Shown here one piece after another: positions 41,958-50,780 of a stretch of DNA of 64,000 bases; positions within the stretch are counted from its first letter, which is position 1; each line of letters begins with the position of its first letter. Under the pieces are notes generated by a model. That model had not been told where the DNA came from, ran no database searches, and saw only the letters and a list, made by a program, of their open reading frames with translations. The position numbers and the translations under genes are program-made. This stretch comes from an uncultured Muribaculaceae bacterium (GTDB taxonomy: Bacteria > Bacteroidota > Bacteroidia > Bacteroidales > Muribaculaceae): NCBI GenBank assembly GCA_910579185.1, contig CAJTTG010000005.1, forward strand, positions 53,930 through 117,929, written 5' to 3'.

Positions 41958-43571
41958 GTGGAATCCAAGTATATTTTCGTGACGGGTGGCGTAGTCTCGT
42001 CGTTGGGAAAAGGAATCATTTCCGCATCTCTTGCTTGTCTTTTGAAGGCTCGTGGCTACAGAGTGACAATCCAGAAGTTTGATCCCTACATTAATATCGA
42101 TCCGGGTACGCTCAATCCTTATGAACATGGCGAATGCTACGTGACTGTCGACGGGCATGAGGCCGATCTGGATCTCGGACACTATGAACGCTTCACGAAT
42201 GTGCCGACCACGCGTGCCAATAATGTCACAACCGGACGTATCTACCAAAGTGTCATAGACAAGGAACGTCGTGGCGACTATCTCGGCAAGACAGTGCAGA
42301 TCATTCCGCATATCACCGACGAGATCAAACGAAATGTCAAGATTCTCGGCAATACCGGCGATTATGATTTTATCATAACAGAGATTGGCGGTACGGTAGG
42401 CGACATTGAATCGCTGCCATTCCTTGAAGCTGTACGTCAGTTGCGATGGGAGCTTGGAACCGATAGCCTTTGCGTGCATCTGACCTATGTTCCATATCTC
42501 AAGGCTGCGAAAGAACTGAAAACGAAGCCGACACAGCATTCTGTGAAACAGTTGCAGCAATTGGGCATCCAACCCGATGTGCTGGTTCTTCGCACGGAAC
42601 TTGATATTCCTGTGGCAATGCGTCGCAAGATAGCACAGTTCTGTAACGTGGCTCCCGAGGCTGTTATCCAGAGTATCGACCGCCCGTCGATCTATGAAGT
42701 CCCGGTGGCTATGCATGAGCAGCATCTTGATGAGATAGTTTTGCGCAAAATGGCTGTTCAGCCGCAGGGAGAGCCGCACATGGCTCCGTGGTTCGATTTC
42801 CTCGACAAAATGAAATCGGCTGAAAAAGAAGTGACGATAGGACTTGTTGGTAAGTATGTGGAGTTGCAGGATGCCTATAAATCGATCAACGAGGCTCTGT
42901 TTCATGCCGCGACCTACAATGACCGCAAGTTACGTCTGGTTTATATCCACAGTGAGAAGCTTTTCGACAGTAATGCCGATGAGTTGCTTGGCGGAATGGA
43001 CGGAGTGGTCATTGCACCGGGATTTGGACAACGTGGTATAGAGGGCAAGTTTGTGGCGCTCAGATGGTGTCGCGAGCATGATGTGCCTACGTTTGGAATC
43101 TGCCTCGGAATGCAATGTATGGTCATAGAGTTCGCCCGTGATGTGCTCGGCCTTGGCGATGCCAACTCAACGGAGATGAATCCCTCGACACCCCACAACG
43201 TCATCGACCTGATGGAGGAACAGAAAAGTATCCATAATATGGGAGGGACAATGCGTCTTGGTGCCTACGACTGCACTCTGCAGCCCGATAGCACTGCCGC
43301 CAAGGCTTATGGCAAGACTCTGGTCAGCGAACGCCACCGCCATCGCTTTGAATTCAATAATGACTATCGTCAGGCGTTTGAGAATGCCGGAATGAAATGC
43401 GTGGGCGAAAATCCTGCAACACATCTTGTCGAGGTTGTGGAGATCCCGGGAAAGAGATGGTTTGTGGGTACCCAGTATCATCCGGAATACAGTAGTACCG
43501 TGCTGTCGCCTAATCCTTTGTTCATGTCGTTTGTCCGTGCGGCTGTGGCCTATGCCGACGAACGCAATTAA
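41958..43571 (+). CDS. pyrG: CTP synthase
   Basis: Converts UTP, ATP and glutamine to CTP. 537 residues. Starts with GTG: the encoded ESKYIFVTGGVVSSLGKGI is the conserved family N-terminus, which fixes the start. Amidoligase domain to about 270 (KFDPYINIDPGTLNPYEHGE, GGTVGDIESLPF), then class I glutamine amidotransferase with nucleophile Cys in FGICLGMQCMVIEFAR and His-Glu in QYHPEYSS. First of pyrG-yidC-ferritin (gaps 42 and 24 bp). A terminator hairpin 130 bp upstream raises the question of leader control; family members in Firmicutes are controlled by attenuation, but that mechanism is not seen here. Confidence 0.97.
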   Translation: MESKYIFVTGGVVSSLGKGIISASLACLLKARGYRVTIQKFDPYINIDPGTLNPYEHGECYVTVDGHEADLDLGHYERFTNVPTTRANNVTTGRIYQSVIDKERRGDYLGKTVQIIPHITDEIKRNVKILGNTGDYDFIITEIGGTVGDIESLPFLEAVRQLRWELGTDSLCVHLTYVPYLKAAKELKTKPTQHSVKQLQQLGIQPDVLVLRTELDIPVAMRRKIAQFCNVAPEAVIQSIDRPSIYEVPVAMHEQHLDEIVLRKMAVQPQGEPHMAPWFDFLDKMKSAEKEVTIGLVGKYVELQDAYKSINEALFHAATYNDRKLRLVYIHSEKLFDSNADELLGGMDGVVIAPGFGQRGIEGKFVALRWCREHDVPTFGICLGMQCMVIEFARDVLGLGDANSTEMNPSTPHNVIDLMEEQKSIHNMGGTMRLGAYDCTLQPDSTAAKAYGKTLVSERHRHRFEFNNDYRQAFENAGMKCVGENPATHLVEVVEIPGKRWFVGTQYHPEYSSTVLSPNPLFMSFVRAAVAYADERN

Positions 43572-43613
43572 AAAGAAAATAAATAATTAAAAACAGATAT
43601 TGAAAATCCCCGT

Positions 43614-45731
43614 ATGAATAAAAACACATTACTCGGACTTTTGCTCATGGGTGCCGTGATCATGGTGTTCATGTACCTCAACAAACCTACTCCCGAACAG
43701 ATCGAGGCCGCGCGTCGTGCTCAGCAGGAGCAGATGGCAGCTGAAAACAAGACTGATCAGGGCCAACCGATCACGATCGATTCCGTGACAGCAGCCCAGC
43801 GTCAGCAGTATGCCGCCACGATCCGTCAGGAGGGTGTTCTTGACACACTGACCGGTCTTTACACACTGACTTCAGGCAATGTTCGCCTTACGGTATCTGC
43901 CGATTCTTCGGCACGTATTGGCGGCGAGATCAAGGTGGGCTCAACTGTCGTGCCGGCATCTGATGTTTTCAATGCATCTTATGGTAATATTGACAAAAGT
44001 GTGGCCGCACAGGCTGTTAATGAGCTGCGTCAGGCCGTGGACGATGTGACCCGTTTCAAGGGATTCAACAACTTCCGCACCGGCAGTGACAGCGCAACCG
44101 TCTCCCTCCGCAATGATGTCCTGGCTCTTACGATCAGCTCTCGTGGCGGTGTGATCCGCAAGGCTGAGCTGCTTGATAAGAAATACAATAAATACGATGG
44201 CGGCCAGGTGTGTCCCGTAGCTCCCGGCGACGATATGTATGGCTTTGTCCTTCAGGGCGACAATGTTCAGTACGATACCCGCGATCTGTACTTCGATGCC
44301 ATTCAGGAAAGTGATTCAACAGTCCTGATGAGTGTTACTCCAGGCGATGGCGTGATGCTCGGTATCCGTTATACCCTTCCCAAGGGGGATGCCTATACAG
44401 TCCGGATGGAACTCGTGCAGAAAGATATGACCAATATCATTCCGGTTTCAGTGTCGGGCATGGACTTTGTATGGAAGCAACGTATGGCCCGAAATGAAGT
44501 CGGGCGTGTGTTCGAATCCGACAACAGTGCCATATATTATATGACCGCCGGCGGCGATGTGGATAATCTTAACGAGCATTCCGATGCCACCGAAGATATC
44601 AAGGATCCGCTGCAATGGGTGGCGTTCAAGAACCAGTTCTTCACGTCGCTGCTTGTTGCCGACGAGGGCTTTAACAGTGCTCGTATGTCATCGACCATAC
44701 TCAAGGACAATGAGCATTTCCTCAAGGATATGTCGTTTGACTCCCGTATGAACTATTCTTCCGCGCTTGAGATGCCGGCATCGTTCACTTTCTTCATCGG
44801 TCCCAACTCGTATCCGTTGCTGTCTGATTTGTCCGACAACATTCTCCCGGAGAAGGATCTCAAGCTGACCAAGCTGCTGCCTCTCGGCTGGCCTCTCTTC
44901 CGTTGGATCAACACGTGGATCGTGATCCCCGTGTTTGACTTCCTTGGCAAATATATCGCAAACTATGGTATCATAATCCTGCTGCTCACTATCTTCATCA
45001 AGCTTATTCTCTTCCCGTTCACATATAAGAGCTACATGTCACAGGCCAAGATGCGTGTGCTTGCTCCGGAAATCAAGGAGATCAACGATAAATATCCCGG
45101 AAAAGAGAATGCGATGCGTCGCCAGCAGGAGACTATGGCTTTGTACTCACGTGCCGGAGCCAACCCGATGTCAGGCTGTCTGCCTATGCTGCTTCAGCTT
45201 CCGATCCTTATTGCCATGTTCCGCTTTTTCCCGTCGGCTATTGAGCTTCGTGGCGAATCGTTCCTTTGGGCCGCCGACCTTTCGGCTCCGGATTTCGTGA
45301 TCCATCTTCCTTTTGCCATTCCGTTCCTCGGATCTAACCTCAGCTTGTTCTGTCTGTTGATGACCGCTGTCAATATCATCTACACCAGGATCAATCTGCA
45401 GAACCAGCCCGGCGGCAATCAGATGCCGGGTATGAAATGGATGATGTATCTGATGCCGGTGATGTTCCTCGTGTTCTTCAATAACTATGCATCCGGCTTG
45501 AGCTACTACTATCTGCTCTCACTCCTGATCACCATTGTGCAGACCTACGTGTTCCGTCGCATCGTCGATGAGAACAAGGTGCGTGCTGCAATGCGTGCCA
45601 ATGCATCCAAGCCCAAAAAGAAAAGCGGTTTCATGGCACGTCTGGAAGAGGCACAGCGCAAACAGCAGGCAATGCTTCGCGAACAGGAACGTCAGCGTGG
45701 TGGCCGTAAAGGTGGAAACAACAAAAGATAA
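43614..45731 (+). CDS. yidC: Membrane protein insertase YidC
   Basis: 705 residues, the long Bacteroidetes form. TM1 at about 5-22 (LLGLLLMGAVIMVFMYLNKP), large periplasmic beta domain (about 60-400), and the conserved insertase core from about 440: YGIIILLLTIFIKLILFPFTYKSYMSQAKMRVLAPEIKEI, GANPMSGCLPMLLQLPILIAMFRFFPSAIELRGESFLW, then TM4-6. The C-terminus is strongly basic (KKKSGFMARLEEAQRK ... RGGRKGGNNKR), as in YidC homologues that contact ribosomes. Inserts and folds inner-membrane proteins. The co-transcription with pyrG is common in Bacteroidales. Confidence 0.97.
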   Translation: MNKNTLLGLLLMGAVIMVFMYLNKPTPEQIEAARRAQQEQMAAENKTDQGQPITIDSVTAAQRQQYAATIRQEGVLDTLTGLYTLTSGNVRLTVSADSSARIGGEIKVGSTVVPASDVFNASYGNIDKSVAAQAVNELRQAVDDVTRFKGFNNFRTGSDSATVSLRNDVLALTISSRGGVIRKAELLDKKYNKYDGGQVCPVAPGDDMYGFVLQGDNVQYDTRDLYFDAIQESDSTVLMSVTPGDGVMLGIRYTLPKGDAYTVRMELVQKDMTNIIPVSVSGMDFVWKQRMARNEVGRVFESDNSAIYYMTAGGDVDNLNEHSDATEDIKDPLQWVAFKNQFFTSLLVADEGFNSARMSSTILKDNEHFLKDMSFDSRMNYSSALEMPASFTFFIGPNSYPLLSDLSDNILPEKDLKLTKLLPLGWPLFRWINTWIVIPVFDFLGKYIANYGIIILLLTIFIKLILFPFTYKSYMSQAKMRVLAPEIKEINDKYPGKENAMRRQQETMALYSRAGANPMSGCLPMLLQLPILIAMFRFFPSAIELRGESFLWAADLSAPDFVIHLPFAIPFLGSNLSLFCLLMTAVNIIYTRINLQNQPGGNQMPGMKWMMYLMPVMFLVFFNNYASGLSYYYLLSLLITIVQTYVFRRIVDENKVRAAMRANASKPKKKSGFMARLEEAQRKQQAMLREQERQRGGRKGGNNKR

Positions 45732-45755
45732 TATTACTTCTTAACTCATATAAAG

Positions 45756-46274
45756 ATGATCAGCAACAAAGTACAAGACGCTATCAACGCGCAGATCAAT
45801 GCCGAATTCTGGTCGGCTTATCTCTATCTCTCAATGGCCATGCACTTCGAGGCAGAAGGCCGCTCAGGTGTTGCCAACTGGTTCAAGATCCAGTTTCAGG
45901 AAGAACAGGCGCATGCCCAGATCTTCATCAACTATCTCAACCAGCGCGGTGGCCGCGTTACGCTGAAAGCTATTGATGCCGTTCCCACTACCTGGGAATC
46001 GCCCCTCGACGCTTTCAAGGCTACTCTCGAACACGAACAGAAAGTGACAGCCCTGATCAACAATCTCTATGCAACTGCAGAGCAGGAGCACGACTATGCT
46101 ACACGCGACCGTCTGAACTGGTTCGTGACAGAGCAGGTTGAAGAAGAGGACAACTGCCGTCAGCTCATCGATAAATACTCTTTGATCGGCAATGACGGAA
46201 TGGGTCAGTACATGCTCGATCAGGAACTCGGCGCACGCACATATACAGAGCCGTCGCCTCTCGCAGCAGAATAA
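45756..46274 (+). CDS. ftnA: Non-haem ferritin
   Basis: 24-mer iron-storage protein, 172 residues. The ferroxidase residues are in place: E17, E50 and H53 (QEEQAHAQIF), followed by the central helix (ATLEHEQKVTALINNLYATAEQEHDYATRDRLNWFVTEQVEEEDNCRQLIDK) supplying the remaining Glu/Gln ligands. Typical bacterial FtnA, not Dps or bacterioferritin. Third gene after yidC (24-bp gap), ended by a strong terminator. Confidence 0.96.
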   Translation: MISNKVQDAINAQINAEFWSAYLYLSMAMHFEAEGRSGVANWFKIQFQEEQAHAQIFINYLNQRGGRVTLKAIDAVPTTWESPLDAFKATLEHEQKVTALINNLYATAEQEHDYATRDRLNWFVTEQVEEEDNCRQLIDKYSLIGNDGMGQYMLDQELGARTYTEPSPLAAE

Positions 46275-46305
46275 CCGGTACAAACACGTATAACCCGATA
46301 CGAAT

Positions 46306-46347
46306 AAATCCGGGGCGAAGATCTTTGCGATCCTCGCCCCGGATTTT
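46306..46347 (+). terminator. Terminator of pyrG-yidC-ferritin
   Basis: 13-bp perfect stem AAATCCGGGGCGA (46306-46318) with 46334-46346, 15-nt loop, then TTAATT. Confidence 0.85.
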
Positions 46348-46410
46348 AATTCTGTTCAAATTGATTGAATTGCGTAGGCTCTTTCCAGTTTCGCACGATC
46401 AGGACGGGAT

Positions 46411-46450
46411 TAAAAGCGACGACGCATCATCAATCACGATGACGCGCCGC
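46411..46450 (-). terminator. Terminator of purB
   Basis: 13-bp stem with two or three G-T pairs (46416-46428 with 46438-46450), followed on the minus strand by CTTTTAATC. Confidence 0.7.
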
Positions 46451-46476
46451 CTGATTATGGGGAAATTGGATGTTTA

Positions 46477-47820
46477 TCAGATTCCGGTGTAGTTGTGGGG
46501 AGAGAGGGCTTTAAGCTCTGCTTTCACTTCGGGTGAGACTTCCAGCGTGTCGATAAACTCGGCGATGCTCTGTTCGGTTACGGTGGAGTTCACTCGGGTG
46601 AGCTGCTTGAGAGTCTCGTAGGGGTGAGGATAGCCTTCGCGACGCAGGATGGTCTGGATACCTTCTGCCACTACATTCCACATGCGATCCAGATCGTTGC
46701 TCAGAGCCTGTTCGTTGAGGATCAGTTTGTCAAGACCCTTGAGGGTGCTTGCAAGAGCGATCATCATGTGACCCATCGGAACGCCGACGTTGCGGAGTAC
46801 GGTGGAGTCGGTCAGGTCGCGTTGCAGACGCGACACGGGAAGTTTTTGAGCCAGATGAGCCAATATGGCATTGGCGATGCCAAGGTTGCCTTCCGAGTTC
46901 TCGAAGTCGATCGGGTTGACTTTATGGGGCATGGCCGATGAACCGACTTCTCCGGCTTTGATGCGCTGTTTGAAGTAGTCCATCGAGATGTATTGCCAGA
47001 TGTCACGATCAAGGTCGATCATTATGGTGTTGATGCGGCGCATTGCGTCGAAAATGGCTGCGAGATTGTCGTAGTTGGAGATCTGTGTAGTCAGGCTCTC
47101 ACGTTCTATGCCGAGACGATCTTTGAGGAATCGGCCGGCGAAATCGGCCCAGTCGATCGACGGGAATGCAACGTGGTGAGCGTTGAAATTGCCTGTCGCT
47201 CCACCGAATTTGCCACTTACTGTTGCGCCTCGCAGAATCTCTGCCTGTGTGTGGAGACGGTAGGCGAACACGCCTATCTCTTTGCCCAGACGGGTTGGGG
47301 AGGCCGGCTGTCCGTGGGTACGTGCAAGCATCGCAACGTCGGCCCATTCCGAAGCCATTGCGTCGAGCCGAGCCATCAGTTTGTCAAGTTCCGGCAGATA
47401 TACTTCGTTGAGAGCCTCGCGGATCGACATCGGCACGGACGTGTTGTTGATGTCCTGTGAGGTCAGTCCGAAGTGGATGAATTCCTTGAATGCTTCAAGT
47501 CCCATGGCATCGAATTGCTCCTTGAGGAAGTATTCAACGGCTTTTACATCGTGGTTGGTGACCGATTCGATCTCCTTGATGCGCTCGGCATCTGCAAGCG
47601 AAAAGTCGCGGTAGATAGCGCGGAGGGCTTCGAATTTGGAGGGATCAACACCCTTGAGCTGTGGCAGGGGTATTTCGCACAGGGCGATGAAATATTCCAC
47701 CTCGACTCTTACGCGATAGCGGATAAGTGCAAATTCAGAAAAATAAAGATCGAGTTTCTCGCACTTTCCGCGGTAGCGGCCGTCGATAGGAGAAATGGCT
47801 GTGAGGGTTGACAGTTGCAT
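46477..47820 (-). CDS. purB: Adenylosuccinate lyase
   Basis: 447 residues. Cleaves SAICAR and adenylosuccinate in purine synthesis. Family blocks: SPIDGRYRGKCEKL at the start, IESVTNHDVKAVEYFL, EFIHFGLTSQDINNTSVP, MLARTHGQPASPTRLGKE and the fumarase-superfamily signature GEVGSSAMPHKVNPIDFENSEGN. This is the longer PurB branch found in E. coli-like and Bacteroidetes proteins. Behind a perfect promoter (47849-47880) and a terminator, thus a single-gene unit. Confidence 0.97.
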   Translation of the reverse strand: MQLSTLTAISPIDGRYRGKCEKLDLYFSEFALIRYRVRVEVEYFIALCEIPLPQLKGVDPSKFEALRAIYRDFSLADAERIKEIESVTNHDVKAVEYFLKEQFDAMGLEAFKEFIHFGLTSQDINNTSVPMSIREALNEVYLPELDKLMARLDAMASEWADVAMLARTHGQPASPTRLGKEIGVFAYRLHTQAEILRGATVSGKFGGATGNFNAHHVAFPSIDWADFAGRFLKDRLGIERESLTTQISNYDNLAAIFDAMRRINTIMIDLDRDIWQYISMDYFKQRIKAGEVGSSAMPHKVNPIDFENSEGNLGIANAILAHLAQKLPVSRLQRDLTDSTVLRNVGVPMGHMMIALASTLKGLDKLILNEQALSNDLDRMWNVVAEGIQTILRREGYPHPYETLKQLTRVNSTVTEQSIAEFIDTLEVSPEVKAELKALSPHNYTGI

Positions 47821-47848
47821 GTTGATGAGTTAAGATATTTTCCGGCTG

Positions 47849-47880
47849 CAAAGTTACAGATTTTCCATCATCCCGGCAAA
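47849..47880 (-). promoter_or_regulatory. Promoter of purB
   Basis: On the minus strand: TTTG (47877-47880), 20 bp, TAACTTTG (47849-47856). Leader about 25 nt. Confidence 0.8.
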
Positions 47881-47896
47881 TCCGGCTCTCGGTCTG

Positions 47897-48685
47897 TTAG
47901 AAAAACAGATCGAAAAGGCCTCCGCTCTCCTGTAGTTCCGCGCCCTCTTTCCCTTTTCCTTTGCATCTTCGGCATACTCCGGGATTGGTCGCACATTTGC
48001 GGCATGTCGACGGATCGAGATATGCGTCGCCATAGCAGCTGTTGCACACTCCTGTACCGTCGCAAGCTGTACATGTGTGTACTACATCGCCGTCAACGCC
48101 GCCTCCGAACAACGACGAGAGCATGTTCATAGGCACATTGTTGCCATCGAACTGCATTTTGTCGGCAGTGATGTCGAATGTGTTGGTGTCAAGCACTTTC
48201 TCAGATTTCCAGTCAACGAGGGTGACCTGGATCTGTAGATTCTTGGGTTCGGTGATCTTGCTGTTTCTGCGGAGATCCATTCCGAGCCATGAGTATGGTA
48301 TGGCTATCGAAAGATTCCCTGAGAATTGAGCGGCGGTTGGGGTAAAGGCATATATGGCGGTGCATTGACCAATATTATCTTCCATATAGCTACCTTCGAT
48401 GATAGGTTCGACCATACATACCAGCCGGCGCCCCCGGTAGCCGGTTGTGCTGATCCCGATCTGTCCTTCTATGCTCATGCCGCCATTATCGAGCAGCAAT
48501 CCGGCTTCGCCCAGACGGAACATCGGGTTGTCGAGGGTCACGTTGTTGAAGTTGATATCGCCGATCTTTCCTGAACCGTTACCGGCTGACCGTGAAGTCT
48601 GTGCATTGGCGTTTGATGTCAATATCATTGTGGTTGCCATTGCGAGAACCAATGCAAATATGGATATATGTTTGTAGAGTTTCAT
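47897..48685 (-). CDS. Exported protein with DnaJ-type Cys knuckles
   Basis: 262 residues. Signal peptide 1-28 (ending ANA). Residues 30-200 look like a beta-rich domain (GQIGISTTGYRGRRLVCMV, YAFTPTAAQFSGNLSIAIPYSWLG). The last 60 hold four Cys pairs: CTACDGTGVCNSC, CRKCATNPGVCRRCKGKG, like the CxxCxGxG zinc modules of DnaJ, then a hydrophobic end GLFDLFF. No J-domain. Downstream of the WG-repeat gene by 24 bp on the same strand, so the two are probably made together. Zinc-knuckle modules in exported proteins are unusual; function unknown. Confidence 0.7.
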   Translation of the reverse strand: MKLYKHISIFALVLAMATTMILTSNANAQTSRSAGNGSGKIGDINFNNVTLDNPMFRLGEAGLLLDNGGMSIEGQIGISTTGYRGRRLVCMVEPIIEGSYMEDNIGQCTAIYAFTPTAAQFSGNLSIAIPYSWLGMDLRRNSKITEPKNLQIQVTLVDWKSEKVLDTNTFDITADKMQFDGNNVPMNMLSSLFGGGVDGDVVHTCTACDGTGVCNSCYGDAYLDPSTCRKCATNPGVCRRCKGKGKEGAELQESGGLFDLFF

Positions 48686-48709
48686 AACGATTTTATTTTT
48701 TTAGGTGGA

Positions 48710-50347
48710 TTAAAATTCATTGCGTTCGAATTTGATCACAAACTCATTTTTTTTGTTGACGTAGCCTTTGCCGCTTTTGTTTACGCGACTGAGTCCGTCG
48801 ATGAACGGATTCTCCATGTGTATGGTCTTTACGTCAAGGGTCACCGGATCGAGACAGGCAACTCCGTGTGGGCCAGATCCGCCGGAACAGATAATGTAGA
48901 GCATCCCGTCTGAAACGGTAACCGGTGGCGTTTTTGAATACAGCTCTATGGACATAGCTCTGCTGTCTACCCAACTTTTGGGTTGGAAATTTGTGTCGAC
49001 AATATAGAAATCGCCCTTGAGGTCGCCATCATAGTCGGTCGCGATCTCTGCCAGTGCGTATCCGTTCATGAATGGAGAGATGTAGATATAACCACCCTCC
49101 TGTTCATATCCACCTCGTCCCACCGGACCCTTTATCTTTTTGCCTGTCTTGTCGATTATATAGGCATCTCCGTTGACAGTCTCTACCTTTGCCAGTCCGC
49201 TGTCAAAGTCCGAAGGCATTTTTGTGAATGTAGGTGGGATGATCTGTTTACCGGTCTTGTCTATGAATCCCCATTTTACTGACCGGCTTGTTGAGTCAAT
49301 GATCAGCACCGCTGCTACTCCGTCGTGGAAATCCTTGACAGCAGCAAATTGTGGTGTGATCACGGTGTGCCCGGAACTGTCGCGGAAGCCCCATAGCCAG
49401 CCGTCGAGTTTTTTGTCGTATGTAGCGTAAGCGGTCAGACCTTCGCTCGATTTGCGCATCAGAGCCTCAAGTGTTGATTCTGCTATCAGGGTGGATTGTA
49501 TGGAGGTCTTGAGATTGTCGAACACAAAATTTCCTTTCGTGTCGATGTAGCGCAGCTCGCTTGGCTGTAGCAGGCCATTCCCCGGAATTATCACTATGCC
49601 GATGCCATCCACCATGTTGGAGCAATAGCGTGTGTTGAATTCCTTTATGATGTTACCTTGATAGTCGCGTAGGATGACGGATTGTTTGGGCGACCGTAGT
49701 CCCGGACGTTCCAACACCACCCCATTGTCGTATCTGGGCATCAATGTCTCGTCACTTTCTATGGCGTTGGAGTCTCCTACTTTCTGTCCATCCTTGTTTA
49801 TATAGAAAGCATTGCCATTGGCATATACGTAGGCCAGTCCATCATGGAAATCGCTGAAATAGGGATCTTCATCTTCAAGTACCAGATGTACGGTTTTAGA
49901 CGTTGTGGTTGGTGATGCGCAATAGTTGTGGCGCAGATTGGCGTATGAAGAGTGGAATGTTCCCATGTGCAGGCCGGCAGCATAGTTCGGACGCACGTAT
50001 TCATCTTCGTCGGGTACGGCGTTGAATGAATAGTTCTCATTTGTTTGAGTCGTACGTTTGTAGGATGTTCCCGATGTTACGTTGTCGCTCTGACGGTCGC
50101 CTACGGTTCGTCCCGGTTGCCCGTTTGTGGCCGGTGTTGATGTTTGGCCGGAACCATTGATAATATCCTGACCTTTCGATTTCAGGTCTTTCTGTACCTC
50201 TTTTTTTATTGCGGCACCTGCGTTTTTGACAATTTTTTTCAATAAACCCTGTGCTTCGGCGTCAATTGGCGTTGCTGCGGCTGCGAGAGCGAGGAATACC
50301 ACACCTGCAGCGTTTGCTATTAATCTACCTTTAACCATGCTGTTCAA
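48710..50347 (-). CDS. Exported WG-repeat protein
   Basis: 545 residues. Signal peptide about 1-31 (ALAAAATPIDAEAQ). The region about 70-120 is Thr/Ser/Asn-rich. From about residue 180 on there are WG-type repeats of roughly 45-60 residues with the core WGFIDKTGKQIIPPTF or WGFRDSSGHTVITPQF and the related NKDGQKVG, DTKGNFVF and IIDKTGKKIKG units. WG repeats form beta-propeller-like or solenoid folds used as scaffolds. The 3' neighbour is the Cys-knuckle protein. It has its own promoter (50374-50406). I do not assign a process. Confidence 0.78.
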   Translation of the reverse strand: MNSMVKGRLIANAAGVVFLALAAAATPIDAEAQGLLKKIVKNAGAAIKKEVQKDLKSKGQDIINGSGQTSTPATNGQPGRTVGDRQSDNVTSGTSYKRTTQTNENYSFNAVPDEDEYVRPNYAAGLHMGTFHSSYANLRHNYCASPTTTSKTVHLVLEDEDPYFSDFHDGLAYVYANGNAFYINKDGQKVGDSNAIESDETLMPRYDNGVVLERPGLRSPKQSVILRDYQGNIIKEFNTRYCSNMVDGIGIVIIPGNGLLQPSELRYIDTKGNFVFDNLKTSIQSTLIAESTLEALMRKSSEGLTAYATYDKKLDGWLWGFRDSSGHTVITPQFAAVKDFHDGVAAVLIIDSTSRSVKWGFIDKTGKQIIPPTFTKMPSDFDSGLAKVETVNGDAYIIDKTGKKIKGPVGRGGYEQEGGYIYISPFMNGYALAEIATDYDGDLKGDFYIVDTNFQPKSWVDSRAMSIELYSKTPPVTVSDGMLYIICSGGSGPHGVACLDPVTLDVKTIHMENPFIDGLSRVNKSGKGYVNKKNEFVIKFERNEF

Positions 50348-50373
50348 GTTTTTAATAATGTTTGTGGGAATGG

Positions 50374-50406
50374 CAAAATTAATGCTTTTTCAGAATGATT
50401 TACAAG
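50374..50406 (-). promoter_or_regulatory. Promoter of the WG-repeat operon
   Basis: On the minus strand: CTTG (50403-50406), 21 bp, TAATTTTG (50374-50381). Leader about 23 nt. Confidence 0.65.
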
Positions 50407-50596
50407 TGATATTGGTTTAAATATTAGATAATTAGGGATTGCACTAAGTGTAATGTTATGGTATGCCCTAAATCTGATTTTTGCAATAGTATGTTTTGAA
50501 AAAAATATGTGGAAACTTGTGTGTGCCGGATCCGGACGGATCGTGGATGATGATTTTCGGCTTCATTAAAATCATTTTGAAACTTTATTTCGATTA

Positions 50597-50630
50597 TTTG
50601 TTATATTACCGAATAAAAGTTTTATCTTTG
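50597..50630 (+). promoter_or_regulatory. Promoter of the rluB-asnS operon
   Basis: TTTG (50597-50600), 22 bp, TATCTTTG (50623-50630). Start near 50634, so the leader is ~147 nt, unusually long here. Confidence 0.7.
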
Positions 50631-50780
50631 CGATATATTTACACAGGCACTATCGCCGAGAGAAAATCTTTTGATTCACACTTGATTTCAACCATTTAAT
50701 AATATTATTAAAAAGCTGCCGAGAGGCGCACTAATTAATTTTATCTCACCCACAACCACTTTTTACAGCACTAAACGATT

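Larger units (their letters stand above)
50348..50780. other. 433-bp divergent intergenic region with long rluB leader
   Basis: Contains the WG operon promoter (50374-50406, minus), the pseudouridine synthase promoter (50597-50630, plus) and a leader of about 147 nt. The 190 bp between the promoters is AT-rich and holds the palindrome CCGGATCCGG but no ORF. Confidence 0.6.

Noticed and set aside
41832..42905. 357-codon minus-strand ORF
   Set aside because: It lies antisense to pyrG, which has all family motifs; the antisense product shows no recognisable domain and exists because of codon bias.
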